Position numbers and translations under genes: made by a program
From: an uncultured Paracoccaceae bacterium
GTDB lineage: Bacteria; Pseudomonadota; Alphaproteobacteria; Rhodobacterales; Rhodobacteraceae
Assembly (NCBI GenBank): GCA_947311485.1
Contig: CAMZLM010000168.1
Coordinates: 1 to 33,992 of the forward strand
DNA: 33,992 bases
Reading direction: 5' to 3'
Notes under the pieces: generated by a model
Seen by the model: only the letters and a program-made list of their open reading frames with translations
Databases searched by the model: none
What the model was told of the DNA's origin: nothing
Shown here: positions 8,414 to 16,992 of the stretch, piece by piece
Layout: the number at the start of each line of letters is the position of its first letter
Numbering within the stretch: the stretch's first letter is position 1

Positions 8414-9817
8414 TTAACCGGCCAGTTTTTCCTGATACCCGTGGCGGGTGGATTTGGAAATGGTAAAACGGTCTGCCTTTACTCGCAGAATTCGGCCATC
8501 ACGCAACAGGCGGTTTAACGACCGGTTTGTTGCCTCGGCGGAAACACTGTTCTCCTGAAGGTACCCTTCAATGTTTGCCACCAACCGTTCCTGACTGAAA
8601 CGGGGTTGGTTTTCAACAATTGCGAGGTAGGCGGCCGAGGCTTCGAGGAGTTCAAGCAGGGTACCCGCGCCGGACTTCGCAGCAAATCGGGCAAAATTAC
8701 CGGTTTCCGGGGCCGAACGCACCACTTCTAGGGGTGTTTTATCTATTTCGGGTGTTCGCGTGTCAGGTGCCGGTTTTTTTTTTAGACCTTCCGATGCCGC
8801 CATCTCTGCCTCGGCAACCTGCTGATCGCTCCCCAAAATCAGCGTGGCAATAGAACTGCGCCGTCGGGAACTGTCACCGCCTTTTGCTACAGGGCGGGTG
8901 ATTTTTACGGCTTCTTCATGGGATACACGTACCGAGCGCAGCTCGTGACGGAAATTGTCGGCCTCGCTGGAAAGGTCTTTCACTTTGGGACGGCCCGGGC
9001 TTGCAATGCCCCGCAACCGGCGTTCGGCCTCGGTGGCGGCAACGGCGGCCTTAAGGCGCTCAAGCGCGTTTGAGCGGCGGGCATGGGCCGGTTTTGCGAG
9101 TTTGGAATTGGTGGTTTCCAACAGACGGTCCAATGCGGCATCTTCCTGCTGGATGTTTTCTTTTTCGCGCATTTCGCGGGCGCGGGGTGTTGGTTCCTGT
9201 TTGGCAGGAGCCTTTTGCGGTGCGATATCCTCGGTAATGGCAGCGGCGACTTTCTTAACCGCTTTTTCTACATCGGGTGTTTTTGTAACGGCCTTTGCCG
9301 GTGCCGGCTTTTGCTGATCGGCTTCGCGCAGAATTTCGGCTGCTGGTTGGCGTGGTTCGTTCTCATCCGGTTCCAGAGCTGAACGTCGTGAGGAAAACAT
9401 AGTGGGTTCGACAAGTGTATCGTCGGATTTGGCGGTTGCTCGCGGTTTGACAGGGGCAGCCTTGGCAGGGGTGCGCTTGGACACAAAGACCGGCAGATCG
9501 CTGGCCGGTGTTGGTTGGGGAGCTTCTGCAACTGCCGGCTTGTCCGGTTCGGCATCCACGACTGTTGCTTGACGCAGGACAATTCCTGTTTCGTCCACTT
9601 CTGCATCGACCCGGTTGGGGTTGGCGTCTGCGGCAATGCGGTGCAATGTATTTGTATCAGGTTGCAAAGGTTCGCCGCCAAAATAGCGGTCCTCGGCGGC
9701 TAGTTTTCGGAAATATTCGGCGACCAACTGCATTGTTGTAAAAGGGTCGTCAAACCCCTCCAACTTGCAAGAGAACGTCCCATAGGACACTGTCATTATT
9801 TTTGCTATCGAATCCAT
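8414..9817 (-). CDS. Conserved hypothetical protein with disordered middle and C-terminal helical domain
   Basis: A 467-aa cytosolic protein with no signal peptide or membrane helix; I recognise it only as a conserved Rhodobacterales protein without known function. Three parts are visible. Residues 1-85 are a compact N-terminal domain with the motif [15 protein letters not shown] followed by [16 protein letters not shown]. Residues 90-360 are rich in Ala, Pro, Lys and Glu and probably disordered, with a helical stretch around 225-305. Residues 372-467 form an alpha-rich C-terminal domain ending in a winged-helix-like [28 protein letters not shown] precedes the ATG at 9817; an ATG at residue 8 is an alternative start. 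A run of ten A in the coding strand (codons 345-348) sits just before the C-terminal domain. It is divergent from thiN and followed by a terminator, so it is monocistronic. Confidence 0.85.
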   Translation of the reverse strand: MDSIAKIMTVSYGTFSCKLEGFDDPFTTMQLVAEYFRKLAAEDRYFGGEPLQPDTNTLHRIAADANPNRVDAEVDETGIVLRQATVVDAEPDKPAVAEAPQPTPASDLPVFVSKRTPAKAAPVKPRATAKSDDTLVEPTMFSSRRSALEPDENEPRQPAAEILREADQQKPAPAKAVTKTPDVEKAVKKVAAAITEDIAPQKAPAKQEPTPRAREMREKENIQQEDAALDRLLETTNSKLAKPAHARRSNALERLKAAVAATEAERRLRGIASPGRPKVKDLSSEADNFRHELRSVRVSHEEAVKITRPVAKGGDSSRRRSSIATLILGSDQQVAEAEMAASEGLKKKPAPDTRTPEIDKTPLEVVRSAPETGNFARFAAKSGAGTLLELLEASAAYLAIVENQPRFSQERLVANIEGYLQENSVSAEATNRSLNRLLRDGRILRVKADRFTISKSTRHGYQEKLAG

Positions 9818-9970
9818 ATACGCTCTATCCTACTACTCACTAAACAACGGGACTATGGTTATTTTTCCGAGCCTGTCTTATGTAACTTATCGAGTTTGGT
9901 GATAAGTTTCTAAGAAAAAACGCTAAATGAACAATAAACAGGATGGAATTCTGGATGATTGGCGCGAAAT

Positions 9971-9974
9971 AGGA
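9971..9974 (+). promoter_or_regulatory. Ribosome binding site that decides the thiN start
   Basis: AGGA lies six bases before the GTG at 9981. The upstream in-frame ATG at 9927 has no purine-rich site in front of it (TTTCTAAGAAAAAACGCTAA). This favours the GTG. Confidence 0.55.
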
Positions 9975-9980
9975 ACCAAT

Positions 9981-10646
9981 GTGAAAAACTTTACTCGAAT
10001 TGTTGAAAGTGTTGAAAATGTGGCACTTTTAGGCGGTGGCGCCGCAAAAAAGACAGATTTGCAACGGGCGATTTCTTTGGCCCCCCGACTTTTTTGCGCG
10101 GATGGCGGTGGCAACCGTGCGGTGGACTGGGGCTTTCATCCCGAAAAAGTGATCGGTGATCTGGATTCGGTCGATCGCGGGAAAATGAAATCTGCCGGCG
10201 TTGAAACTCTTTACATTGCCGATCAGGACACCACGGATTTTGAAAAATGTCTTTGCGCAATTTCGGCACCGGTGATTGTGGCTGTGGGTTTTTTGGGAGA
10301 TCGTTTGGATCATCAGTTGGCGGCATTGAATGCGCTGGCAAAATTCAGGGATCAACCAGTGGTTCTGTTGGGACAGGGGGAACTGTGTTTTCTATGCCCA
10401 GCCGAATTTACGTTGGAAATGCCGGCCAACGCGCGGTTTTCTCTTTTCCCACTGACCCAGAGCCGATGCGAAAGTACGGGGCTGGTTTGGCCACTGGACG
10501 GAATAGACCTGTCCCCGAGTGGACGAATTGCAACATCAAATGCAACGCAGGGGGGAGTGGTGAAGGTCAAGGTTCTGGAGGGGGCGTTGATGTGTATTTT
10601 ACCGGATGCCTATCTTGATGCGGTGGTGTCATTTTTTATTGATTGA
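9981..10646 (+). CDS. thiN: Thiamine pyrophosphokinase
   Basis: Cytosolic kinase that transfers pyrophosphate from ATP to thiamine, giving thiamine diphosphate. Numbered from the upstream ATG (9927), the family motifs are LLGGGAA (34-40), CADGGGNRAVD (57-67), GDLDS (77-81), DQDTTDFEK (99-107) and GDRLDHQLAALNAL (124-137), and all are intact. The GTG start gives 221 aa, the usual length; starting at ATG 9927 would give 239 aa with a non-conserved 18-residue leader. The gene is divergent from the 467-aa gene across about 160 bp. Its stop codon lies inside the probable BetI operator, 51 bp ahead of betI, so thiN may read through into the bet genes or be affected by the repressor. No TPP riboswitch was recognised upstream. 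Confidence 0.9.
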   Translation: MKNFTRIVESVENVALLGGGAAKKTDLQRAISLAPRLFCADGGGNRAVDWGFHPEKVIGDLDSVDRGKMKSAGVETLYIADQDTTDFEKCLCAISAPVIVAVGFLGDRLDHQLAALNALAKFRDQPVVLLGQGELCFLCPAEFTLEMPANARFSLFPLTQSRCESTGLVWPLDGIDLSPSGRIATSNATQGGVVKVKVLEGALMCILPDAYLDAVVSFFID

Positions 10647-10655
10647 CGAGTCAAT
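10642..10655. promoter_or_regulatory. Probable BetI operator
   Basis: ATTGAC-GA-GTCAAT is a perfect 6+6 inverted repeat within TTGATTGACGAGTCAATTAA. From memory this resembles the TTGATTGA/TCAAT palindromes described for BetI-type repressors. It starts 56 bp before betI and overlaps the thiN stop codon (10644-10646). This fits autorepression of betI-betA relieved by choline; not tested here. Confidence 0.6.
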
Positions 10656-10697
10656 TAAAAACAATGTAGCAAACGGGGGCATAACAAAGGTGCCCTC

Positions 10698-11294
10698 ATG
10701 CCCAAAATCGGAATGGAACCCATACGCCGCAAAGCCCTGATCAATGCCACTATTGGCGAGGTCGGGCGCGTTGGATCGCTAGATGTTACGGTCGGACAGA
10801 TCGCCAAGCGGGCGGGAATGTCGTCGGGATTGGCGCATCACTATTTCGGCGGCAAAGACCAAATCTTTCTGGCGGCAATGCGGGAAATCCTGACCCGCTT
10901 TGGAGCGCAGGTGCGGAGTGAACTGAAACGTGCACAAACCCCGATGCAACGGCTGAACGGGATTGTTGCCGCCAGTTTCCACGCCGAAAACTTTGCGCCG
11001 GAAGTGGTGGCAGCGTGGCTGACCTTCTATGTACAAGCACAAAATTCATCAGAGGCACGTCGGCTGTTGCGGGTTTATGCGCGGCGGTTGCACAGCAATC
11101 TGGTGTTTAACCTGCGCCCGTTGACGGATCGCGCGGACCACATTGCACAAGGTATGGCATCCATCATTGACGGGTTTTACCTGCGCCATGCCTTGCAGGA
11201 TGCGGTGCCGGATCGTGCAGCCATGCAGGCGTTGGTGATGGAATATCTGGAATTGCAGCTTGGGAATGGCCCCCGCCAAAACGGTATGCGCTAA
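10698..11294 (+). CDS. betI: TetR-family transcriptional repressor BetI
   Basis: Choline-responsive repressor of glycine betaine synthesis genes, 198 aa against about 195 in Escherichia coli. The opening [18 protein letters not shown] and the helix-turn-helix [21 protein letters not shown] (about residues 33-53) are characteristic of BetI rather than of TetR proteins in general. A typical BetI C-terminal ligand domain follows. It is the first gene of a pair with betA, 56 bp between them. The inverted repeat at 10642-10655 is the likely autoregulatory site. Confidence 0.92.
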   Translation: MPKIGMEPIRRKALINATIGEVGRVGSLDVTVGQIAKRAGMSSGLAHHYFGGKDQIFLAAMREILTRFGAQVRSELKRAQTPMQRLNGIVAASFHAENFAPEVVAAWLTFYVQAQNSSEARRLLRVYARRLHSNLVFNLRPLTDRADHIAQGMASIIDGFYLRHALQDAVPDRAAMQALVMEYLELQLGNGPRQNGMR

Positions 11295-11350
11295 AGCGTC
11301 CGTATTTTTGTTGGGCCGTGCGCGGGTGGGTCATTCACAAAAACAGGATC

Positions 11351-13018
11351 ATGGAAATGGAAGCAGATTTTATTATTGTCGGGGCTGGGTCTGCGGGTTG
11401 TGCCATGGCCTATCGGTTGTCAGAGAATGGGCGCAACACGGTGTTGGTGATTGAATTTGGCGGTTCTGATGCGGGACCGTTTATCCAGATGCCGGCGGCG
11501 TTAAGTTATCCGATGAACATGAAAACCTATGATTGGGGATTTCAGAGCGAACCGGAGCCGCATTTGGGCGGGCGGGTCCTGGCAACACCACGGGGCAAGG
11601 TTGTTGGGGGATCTTCCAGCATCAACGGGATGGTATATGTGCGCGGCCACGCGCGGGATTTCGACCATTGGCAGGACAGCGGGGCCAGTGGCTGGGGGTA
11701 TAGCGATGTGCTGCCCTATTTCAAACGGACGGAGAACTGGCACGACGGGGGCCATGGCGGCGATGCGGCGTGGCGGGGCACAGATGGTCCCTTGCATGTG
11801 ACGCGGGGTCGGCGGGACAACCCGCTGGTGCAGGCTTTTGTACAGGCAGGGGCGCAGGCGGGTTATCCGGTGACGGGGGATTACAACGGGCACCAGCAAG
11901 AGGGATTTGGCCCGATGGAACAGACCGTCTGGCAGGGGCGGCGGTGGTCGGCGGCGAATGCCTATCTGAAGCCGGCGCTCCGGCGGGAAAATTGCCGGAT
12001 CATACGGGCCTTGGCGCGCCGGATCGTGATTGAAAACGGGCGTGCGGTCGGGGTCGAGGTTACACGCGGTGGCAAGGTTGGCGTGCTGCGGGCACGACGC
12101 GAGGTGATTATCGCGGCATCCAGTATCAATTCGCCTAAACTGTTGATGCTTTCGGGGATCGGTCCGGCGACGCATTTACGGGACCACGGTATAGACGTGA
12201 TCGCGGATCGCGCCGGTGTGGGGCAAAACTTGCAGGACCACATGGAAATGTACATCCAGATGGCCTGCACCCAGCCGATCACCCTGTTCAAACATTGGAA
12301 CCTGATTGGCAAGGCCATGATCGGGGCGCAATGGTTGTTTACCAAGACCGGACTTGGCACCAGCAATCAATTCGAATCCGCCGCATTTATCCGCAGTCGG
12401 GCGGGGGTGGCGTATCCGGACATCCAGTATCATTTCCTGCCGATGGCCGTGCGCTACGATGGGCAGGCGGCGGCAGAGGGGCACGGGTTTCAGGCCCATG
12501 TGGGGCCAATGCGGTCCAAATCTCGCGGCGAAGTCACCCTGCGGTCGGCTGACCCGCAGGCGGCCCCGCGTATCCTGTTCAATTACATGTCCAAGGAGGA
12601 AGACTGGCAGGATTTTCGCCGCTGTATTCGCCTCACCCGCGAGATTTTCGCACAGGATGCGTTCAAACCCTATGCGGGTCATGAAATCCAGCCGGGCAAT
12701 GAATATCAAAGCGATGAAGAGCTGAATGCCAGCATCATGGAACACGCCGAAAGTGCCTATCATCCCTGTGGCACCTGTAAAATGGGCGCGGTGGATGATC
12801 CGTTGGCGGTGGTTGATCCGGAATGCCGTGTGATCGGGGTGGATGGGCTGCGGGTAGCGGACAGTTCTATTTTTCCACGCATCACCAATGGCAATCTGAA
12901 TGGCCCGTCGATCATGGTTGGCGAAAAGGCCAGTGACCATATTCTGGGACGCAGGCCGCTGAGCCCGTCAAATGCACAGGTCTGGATGCATCCGGATTGG
13001 CAGGGGCAACAGCGCTAG
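11351..13018 (+). CDS. betA: Choline dehydrogenase (GMC oxidoreductase)
   Basis: Membrane-associated FAD enzyme that oxidises choline to betaine aldehyde and, in characterised BetA proteins, can carry on to glycine betaine. The start at 11351 gives 555 aa, matching the ~556 aa of Escherichia coli BetA; an upstream reading from 11318 adds a non-conserved leader and is rejected. AGGA precedes this ATG, and ATG 11357 is a close alternative. The Rossmann motif GAGSAG is at residues 11-16, the GMC signature [18 protein letters not shown] follows, and the catalytic histidine is at about 471 in HPCGTCKMG. No betaine-aldehyde dehydrogenase (betB) gene lies in the window. By eye its third positions are more GC-rich than those of the neighbours. 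It ends 2 bp from the convergent P450. Confidence 0.93.
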   Translation: MEMEADFIIVGAGSAGCAMAYRLSENGRNTVLVIEFGGSDAGPFIQMPAALSYPMNMKTYDWGFQSEPEPHLGGRVLATPRGKVVGGSSSINGMVYVRGHARDFDHWQDSGASGWGYSDVLPYFKRTENWHDGGHGGDAAWRGTDGPLHVTRGRRDNPLVQAFVQAGAQAGYPVTGDYNGHQQEGFGPMEQTVWQGRRWSAANAYLKPALRRENCRIIRALARRIVIENGRAVGVEVTRGGKVGVLRARREVIIAASSINSPKLLMLSGIGPATHLRDHGIDVIADRAGVGQNLQDHMEMYIQMACTQPITLFKHWNLIGKAMIGAQWLFTKTGLGTSNQFESAAFIRSRAGVAYPDIQYHFLPMAVRYDGQAAAEGHGFQAHVGPMRSKSRGEVTLRSADPQAAPRILFNYMSKEEDWQDFRRCIRLTREIFAQDAFKPYAGHEIQPGNEYQSDEELNASIMEHAESAYHPCGTCKMGAVDDPLAVVDPECRVIGVDGLRVADSSIFPRITNGNLNGPSIMVGEKASDHILGRRPLSPSNAQVWMHPDWQGQQR

Positions 13019-13020
13019 GG

Positions 13021-14190
13021 TCAGGCCAAGGTATTCCAGCGCACAGGCAAGGTTGTCAGGCCGCGGAAAGCCCAGCCGGTGATTGTTGGTTCTGCCGAGA
13101 GTCGCAATCCGGGGAGGGCCTCAAACACCATTGGTAGTGCAATTTCGGCAATCAGGGCGCGGGCGACACCGGCCCCGGCGCAAAAATGCGGACCAGCCCC
13201 AAAGGCAATGGCCGGACCCGTGTTGCGGGTGATATCATAGGTCGAAGGTTTGGAAAAATAGCTTTCGTCATGGTTTGCCGAGTTGAACATAAAGAACACC
13301 CGCTCCCCGGGCATAAATTCCACCCCGTTAAAGGTGGCGGTTTTAGCAATACGACGCGGAGACATGCCAATCGGGGAAATCCAGCGGGCGTATTCTTCGA
13401 ATGCCTCTCGCCAACCGTGGGTGCCATTTTGTACAAGGGACAGTTGTTCAGGGTTGCGCAACAGCGCCCAAATCACACCGGCAATCGCATCGCGCGGTTC
13501 ATTCTGGCCTCCGGAAATCGCCAGCTTGATATTGGCGCGAATGGCATCTTCCGACAATCCGGCCTGTAGCTGTACTGACAGCAAGCTGGAATCGGGATTG
13601 GCCCGTACCTCGGGCAGACGGTCGCTGATGTGGCGATCAATAGAGGCAGTGCAGTTACGACAGCGGGATTCGATCGCGGCATCGCCGGCGTAATTGGAAA
13701 TCCCGTCGATCATCCCTTGTGATACCCGATCCAGTTCTTGCCAATCCATATTGGTCAAACCCGTTACGATTTTCAGGGCTTCTGCGGACAGGGGCATGGC
13801 GTAGTCACGGACCAGATCAGCTTTGCCATGGGGGGCGAGAGCGGCCAGAATCACCCCTGCAGCCGCTTTGAACTGCACTTGCCAGTGATCGCGGACGGTG
13901 CGCGGGGACAGGGCGGGAAAGACGGCGCGCCGTTCTGCCTGATGGGGGGCACCGTCCTTGCGCATCATGTTTTTTCCCATCAACACATCCATTAACCCAC
14001 CGGGTTGTTCAGATGAAAAAACAGCCACGTTTTTTTCACATTCGAAAATATCATCGCGGCGGGTGAACAAGGTCGCCCCGAGTTGCGGCACAAAAGCAAT
14101 GGGGGTGTGTGCGCGCATCTGTTCAAGAACCGGATAAGGATCGACCGCAAAGCCAGGCAGGTCGATTTCGACAATAGGGGCGGTGGACAT
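13021..14190 (-). CDS. Cytochrome P450
   Basis: Soluble bacterial-type P450 of 389 aa, presumably reduced by a ferredoxin and reductase encoded elsewhere. The heme-thiolate loop is FGAGPHFCAGAG with Cys337; the K-helix ExxR is Glu266-x-x-Arg269 in EEYARW. The I-helix reads SGGQNEPRD (226-234), lacking the usual acidic residue plus threonine for oxygen activation. The start ATG at 14190 opens a normal proline-rich N-terminus (LPGFAVDPYPVLEQMR). It lies 51 bp downstream of the VWA gene on the same strand, so it may be the last gene of that unit. No ferredoxin neighbour is present. The substrate is unknown; location beside the bet genes is not evidence for a betaine substrate because the strands are opposed. 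Confidence 0.92.
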   Translation of the reverse strand: MSTAPIVEIDLPGFAVDPYPVLEQMRAHTPIAFVPQLGATLFTRRDDIFECEKNVAVFSSEQPGGLMDVLMGKNMMRKDGAPHQAERRAVFPALSPRTVRDHWQVQFKAAAGVILAALAPHGKADLVRDYAMPLSAEALKIVTGLTNMDWQELDRVSQGMIDGISNYAGDAAIESRCRNCTASIDRHISDRLPEVRANPDSSLLSVQLQAGLSEDAIRANIKLAISGGQNEPRDAIAGVIWALLRNPEQLSLVQNGTHGWREAFEEYARWISPIGMSPRRIAKTATFNGVEFMPGERVFFMFNSANHDESYFSKPSTYDITRNTGPAIAFGAGPHFCAGAGVARALIAEIALPMVFEALPGLRLSAEPTITGWAFRGLTTLPVRWNTLA

Positions 14191-14241
14191 GGCGGGCCTT
14201 TCGGAAAACGGTAATTTCCCTGCAGGATAGGTTTTTTTATC

Positions 14242-15426
14242 CTAGCGACCTAGCTCTTTCATCGCGGATTCGATGCCTTTCAGGGTCATCGGGTACATTT
14301 TATCGCTGAAAATCTGGCGGATCATTTCGATTGACTGGGTGTAGCGCCAGTGCTCCTGTTTCACTGGGTTGATCCAGACGGACCCCGGCCATTGTTCTTG
14401 TGCGCGACGTAACCATGTTTCGCCGGTTTCTTCATTCCAGTGTTCATTAGCCCCGCCGCGATAGGCGATTTCATAGGGGGACATGCTGGCATCGCCAACA
14501 AAAATACATTTGTAATCAGATGCATAGGTGTGCAGAATGTCCATGGTGGGCATTTGTTCGGTCCAGCGACGGGCGTTGTCCCGCCACACGCCTTCGTACA
14601 GGCAGTTGTGGAAATAGAAATATTCCATGTGCTTGAATTCTGTGCGCGCGGCCGAGAAAAGCTCCTCCACCAGTTTGATATACGGGTCCATGGAACCGCC
14701 GACATCCAGAAACAACAGCACCTTGACCGCATTGCGCCGCTCGGGGCGGGTTTTTACATCCAGATAACCATTTTCGGCGGTGGCCTGAATGGTGCCCTCC
14801 AGATCCAGTTCGTCATCCGCCCCGCTGCGCGCCCATTTGCGCAGGCGTTTCAGGGCAACCTTGATGTTGCGGGTGCCCAGTTCCACGCTATCGTCGAGGT
14901 TCTTGAAGTCGCGCTTGTCCCAAACCTTGACCGCGCGCTGGTGACGGCTTTTGTCCTGACCAATGCGAATGCCCTCGGGGTTATAGCCATAGGCCCCGAA
15001 TGGCGATGTCCCCGCTGTGCCGATCCATTTACTGCCCCCCTGATGGCGTTCTTCCTGTTCTTTCAGGCGCTGTTTCAGGGTTTCCATCAGCTTATCAAAC
15101 CCGCCAAGCGCCTGAATTTCAGCCATTTCTTCGGGGGAGAGGTGTTTTTCGGCCAGTTTGGTTAACCAATCTTCAGGTACGTCCACGGCGTTCATGATGT
15201 CGTCAACGGTTAACCCTTCTATGCCTTTGAAACATTCGGAAAAAGCGCGGTCGAATTTGTCCAGATTGCGTTCGTCTTTGATCATGGTCAGGCGCGCGAG
15301 GTAATAAAATCCCTCCACGTCATACATCACGATGCCTGCTTTCAGGGCCTCGAGAAATGCCAGATATTCCCGTAGGGAAACCGGTATGCCCACGGCACGT
15401 AGCAGTTCAAAAAAACGAATAAACAT
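14242..15426 (-). CDS. VWA domain protein, CoxE-like
   Basis: Cytosolic protein of 394 aa with a helical N-terminal region (about 1-125), a linker and a C-terminal von Willebrand factor A domain. CoxE-type VWA proteins work with MoxR AAA ATPases as chaperone pairs that remodel or load metal cofactors; CoxD/CoxE for CO dehydrogenase is the known example. The metal-ion-dependent adhesion site reads DVGGSMD (Asp241, Ser245), i.e. D-x-G-x-S rather than D-x-S-x-S. Its start is 6 bp after the stop of the 56-aa microprotein, and its own ribosome site must lie inside that gene. The MoxR gene is about 2 kb upstream on the same strand. No CO dehydrogenase or other obvious client is nearby apart from the P450 just downstream. 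Confidence 0.9.
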   Translation of the reverse strand: MFIRFFELLRAVGIPVSLREYLAFLEALKAGIVMYDVEGFYYLARLTMIKDERNLDKFDRAFSECFKGIEGLTVDDIMNAVDVPEDWLTKLAEKHLSPEEMAEIQALGGFDKLMETLKQRLKEQEERHQGGSKWIGTAGTSPFGAYGYNPEGIRIGQDKSRHQRAVKVWDKRDFKNLDDSVELGTRNIKVALKRLRKWARSGADDELDLEGTIQATAENGYLDVKTRPERRNAVKVLLFLDVGGSMDPYIKLVEELFSAARTEFKHMEYFYFHNCLYEGVWRDNARRWTEQMPTMDILHTYASDYKCIFVGDASMSPYEIAYRGGANEHWNEETGETWLRRAQEQWPGSVWINPVKQEHWRYTQSIEMIRQIFSDKMYPMTLKGIESAMKELGR

Positions 15427-15432
15427 AGGCGG

Positions 15433-15603
15433 TTACACCCAGTTGAGCCAGCCGACGATCACCCAGCCGACCAGCACAAGCAAGGTAAGTGCAAGCGCGT
15501 GGACCACCGCGTATTGAACGCAGTCCATGCGGTTGCCGCCCATTTTCTTGGCCCGCAGCCAACCAATGGCCAATCCCAAAACAAAAGCGAGTGTGACGAG
15601 CAT
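15433..15603 (-). CDS. 56-aa two-helix membrane microprotein
   Basis: A short reading frame of 56 aa: MLVTLAFVLGLAIGWLRAKK, then a short polar segment with MGGNRMDCVQ, then a second hydrophobic helix ending GWVIVGWLNWV. Two transmembrane helices joined by a basic loop are apparent. AGGAA precedes the ATG with six bases between. It fits exactly between the DUF2927 lipoprotein (12-bp gap) and the VWA gene (6-bp gap), so translation of all three is probably coupled. The tight packing, good ribosome site and helical pattern argue it is real. The family is not one I can name with confidence. It could anchor the cytosolic VWA/MoxR pair to the membrane near the lipoprotein (inference). Confidence 0.8.
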   Translation of the reverse strand: MLVTLAFVLGLAIGWLRAKKMGGNRMDCVQYAVVHALALTLLVLVGWVIVGWLNWV

Positions 15604-15615
15604 GATATTTCCTGA

Positions 15616-16992
15616 CTAGGCCGGGTGTCCGGGCTTGAGTTTGGCAATGATAGCTAACCTATCGGCTATTTCTGCCGGCGGCACAATACCGTAGCGTCCC
15701 CATGCCACGGCTTCGCGGCGCAACGCCGCGCTCGCCCCGGGATTGCCCAGCTGGGCAACGACCTCGGCCTTCATTGCCAGCAGGCTGAACAGCAGGCGGC
15801 CGTTCTGAGCGGATTTTGCCGGCGGGATGGCTTCGTTGATGAAACGGAGTGCGGTGTCATAGCGGCCAGCCGAAATCGACAAGGATGCCATTTGAAGTGC
15901 CGTTTGCGCGGTATGAATGTCGTTGGAACCAAAAATTTTGTTAAAAATTGTATAGGCCCGGGCGAAATCTGCAGCGGCGCGTTCGGGATTGGCAGAGATG
16001 GACACACGCGCACGGGCAAAATAGCTGAACCCCAAACGGTGATCGGTATAGCCGGCCTGTTTGGCAATGCGCACGGCCTTGTCAGCGGATTTCATACGCG
16101 CTGTATCCGATTGCTTGACGCCAAGCGCATTTTCAACGGCATTGATCCAGTCGCGACGGGTCGGTTCCAATCCCCGGGCCGGTGCGGAATTTCCGAGTGG
16201 ATTAACGCGGGCAAGGATGCGTGGCAACACAGCGGCGGCCTCATAACGGGCCATGCCATTACGGATTTCCGGTGCATAATAGGCGCGCAGAATCATCATG
16301 TCATAGGCTGTCAGGATGATGTGGAAGTTATCATCGTTATAAACACTGTCCGGCAGTCGATACAGGTCATTCAGCGGGCCGAGCGCTTGGGCCAGTTCTT
16401 CGTGCAGACAATCACGGGCATCCTGGGCGGAGATGTCCTCGGGCATGAAAATCATCGCGCGTTCGCGACGGTCAAGCGAGGACCAGTCCGTTAGCCGGTT
16501 GCGGCGGAATTTGCGAAATTCTGCCCAGCTTGAAACCCTTGGCACCACGATACATGCAGCAGATGGGGCAGCCCGCTGTAATTCTGCTTTTGGCATGGTT
16601 TCCACCACGATATTGGCCTTTTTCGGGTTGGAAATGCGGGAAATGTCTAAGTTTGCCTCGGTGCGCAACCGGGATAAAAGCGCATCCATATCGCGGCTGG
16701 TGACCGGTTTTACCGGCTGGGCAAAGGCCACGGTGATCGGGCCTTCAAATCTCGTTAAACGCGGCAGCCGCTGACCACTTTCGAGGCTAAAACTGAGGTC
16801 CAGAAATTCGTTAAGAATGTCCAGATTGGAACGGTTTACCGAACTGGCGGCGCGACTGGAGGCAAAAGCCTGCATTGCGGGCCAGTTTTCCGTTCCTTGT
16901 GCACGCTTGGAAACGCCGGTGGATTGGGTGGCCCCGCAGGCCGAAAGTGCCATTGCTGAACAGGAAAAAACGAGTGATTTTATACGGGTCAT
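15616..16992 (-). CDS. DUF2927 lipoprotein with C-terminal helical repeats
   Basis: A 458-aa envelope lipoprotein of unknown function. The signal peptide ends in lipobox LSAC with Cys19 as the lipidated residue. A DUF2927-type domain spans roughly residues 55-240, recognised by LHEELAQALGPLNDLYRLPD and NDDNFH. The rest, about 270-450, is alpha-helical and looks TPR-like (repeated YFARARVSISANPERAAADF-type helices). The ATG at 16992 begins right at the signal peptide; an in-frame TTG at 17010 is less likely. The ribosome site is weak. Downstream are the microprotein and VWA genes in tight succession. The motif HEELAQALG (197-205) resembles a zinc-metallopeptidase HELxHALG with both histidine ligands changed, so a pseudo-peptidase role is possible. 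Confidence 0.87.
   Translation of the reverse strand: MTRIKSLVFSCSAMALSACGATQSTGVSKRAQGTENWPAMQAFASSRAASSVNRSNLDILNEFLDLSFSLESGQRLPRLTRFEGPITVAFAQPVKPVTSRDMDALLSRLRTEANLDISRISNPKKANIVVETMPKAELQRAAPSAACIVVPRVSSWAEFRKFRRNRLTDWSSLDRRERAMIFMPEDISAQDARDCLHEELAQALGPLNDLYRLPDSVYNDDNFHIILTAYDMMILRAYYAPEIRNGMARYEAAAVLPRILARVNPLGNSAPARGLEPTRRDWINAVENALGVKQSDTARMKSADKAVRIAKQAGYTDHRLGFSYFARARVSISANPERAAADFARAYTIFNKIFGSNDIHTAQTALQMASLSISAGRYDTALRFINEAIPPAKSAQNGRLLFSLLAMKAEVVAQLGNPGASAALRREAVAWGRYGIVPPAEIADRLAIIAKLKPGHPA

Noticed and set aside
14440-15165. A 241-codon open frame antisense to the VWA gene
   Set aside because: The VWA frame is clearly coding; the antisense protein has low-complexity Phe/Gly/Ala content typical of shadow frames.
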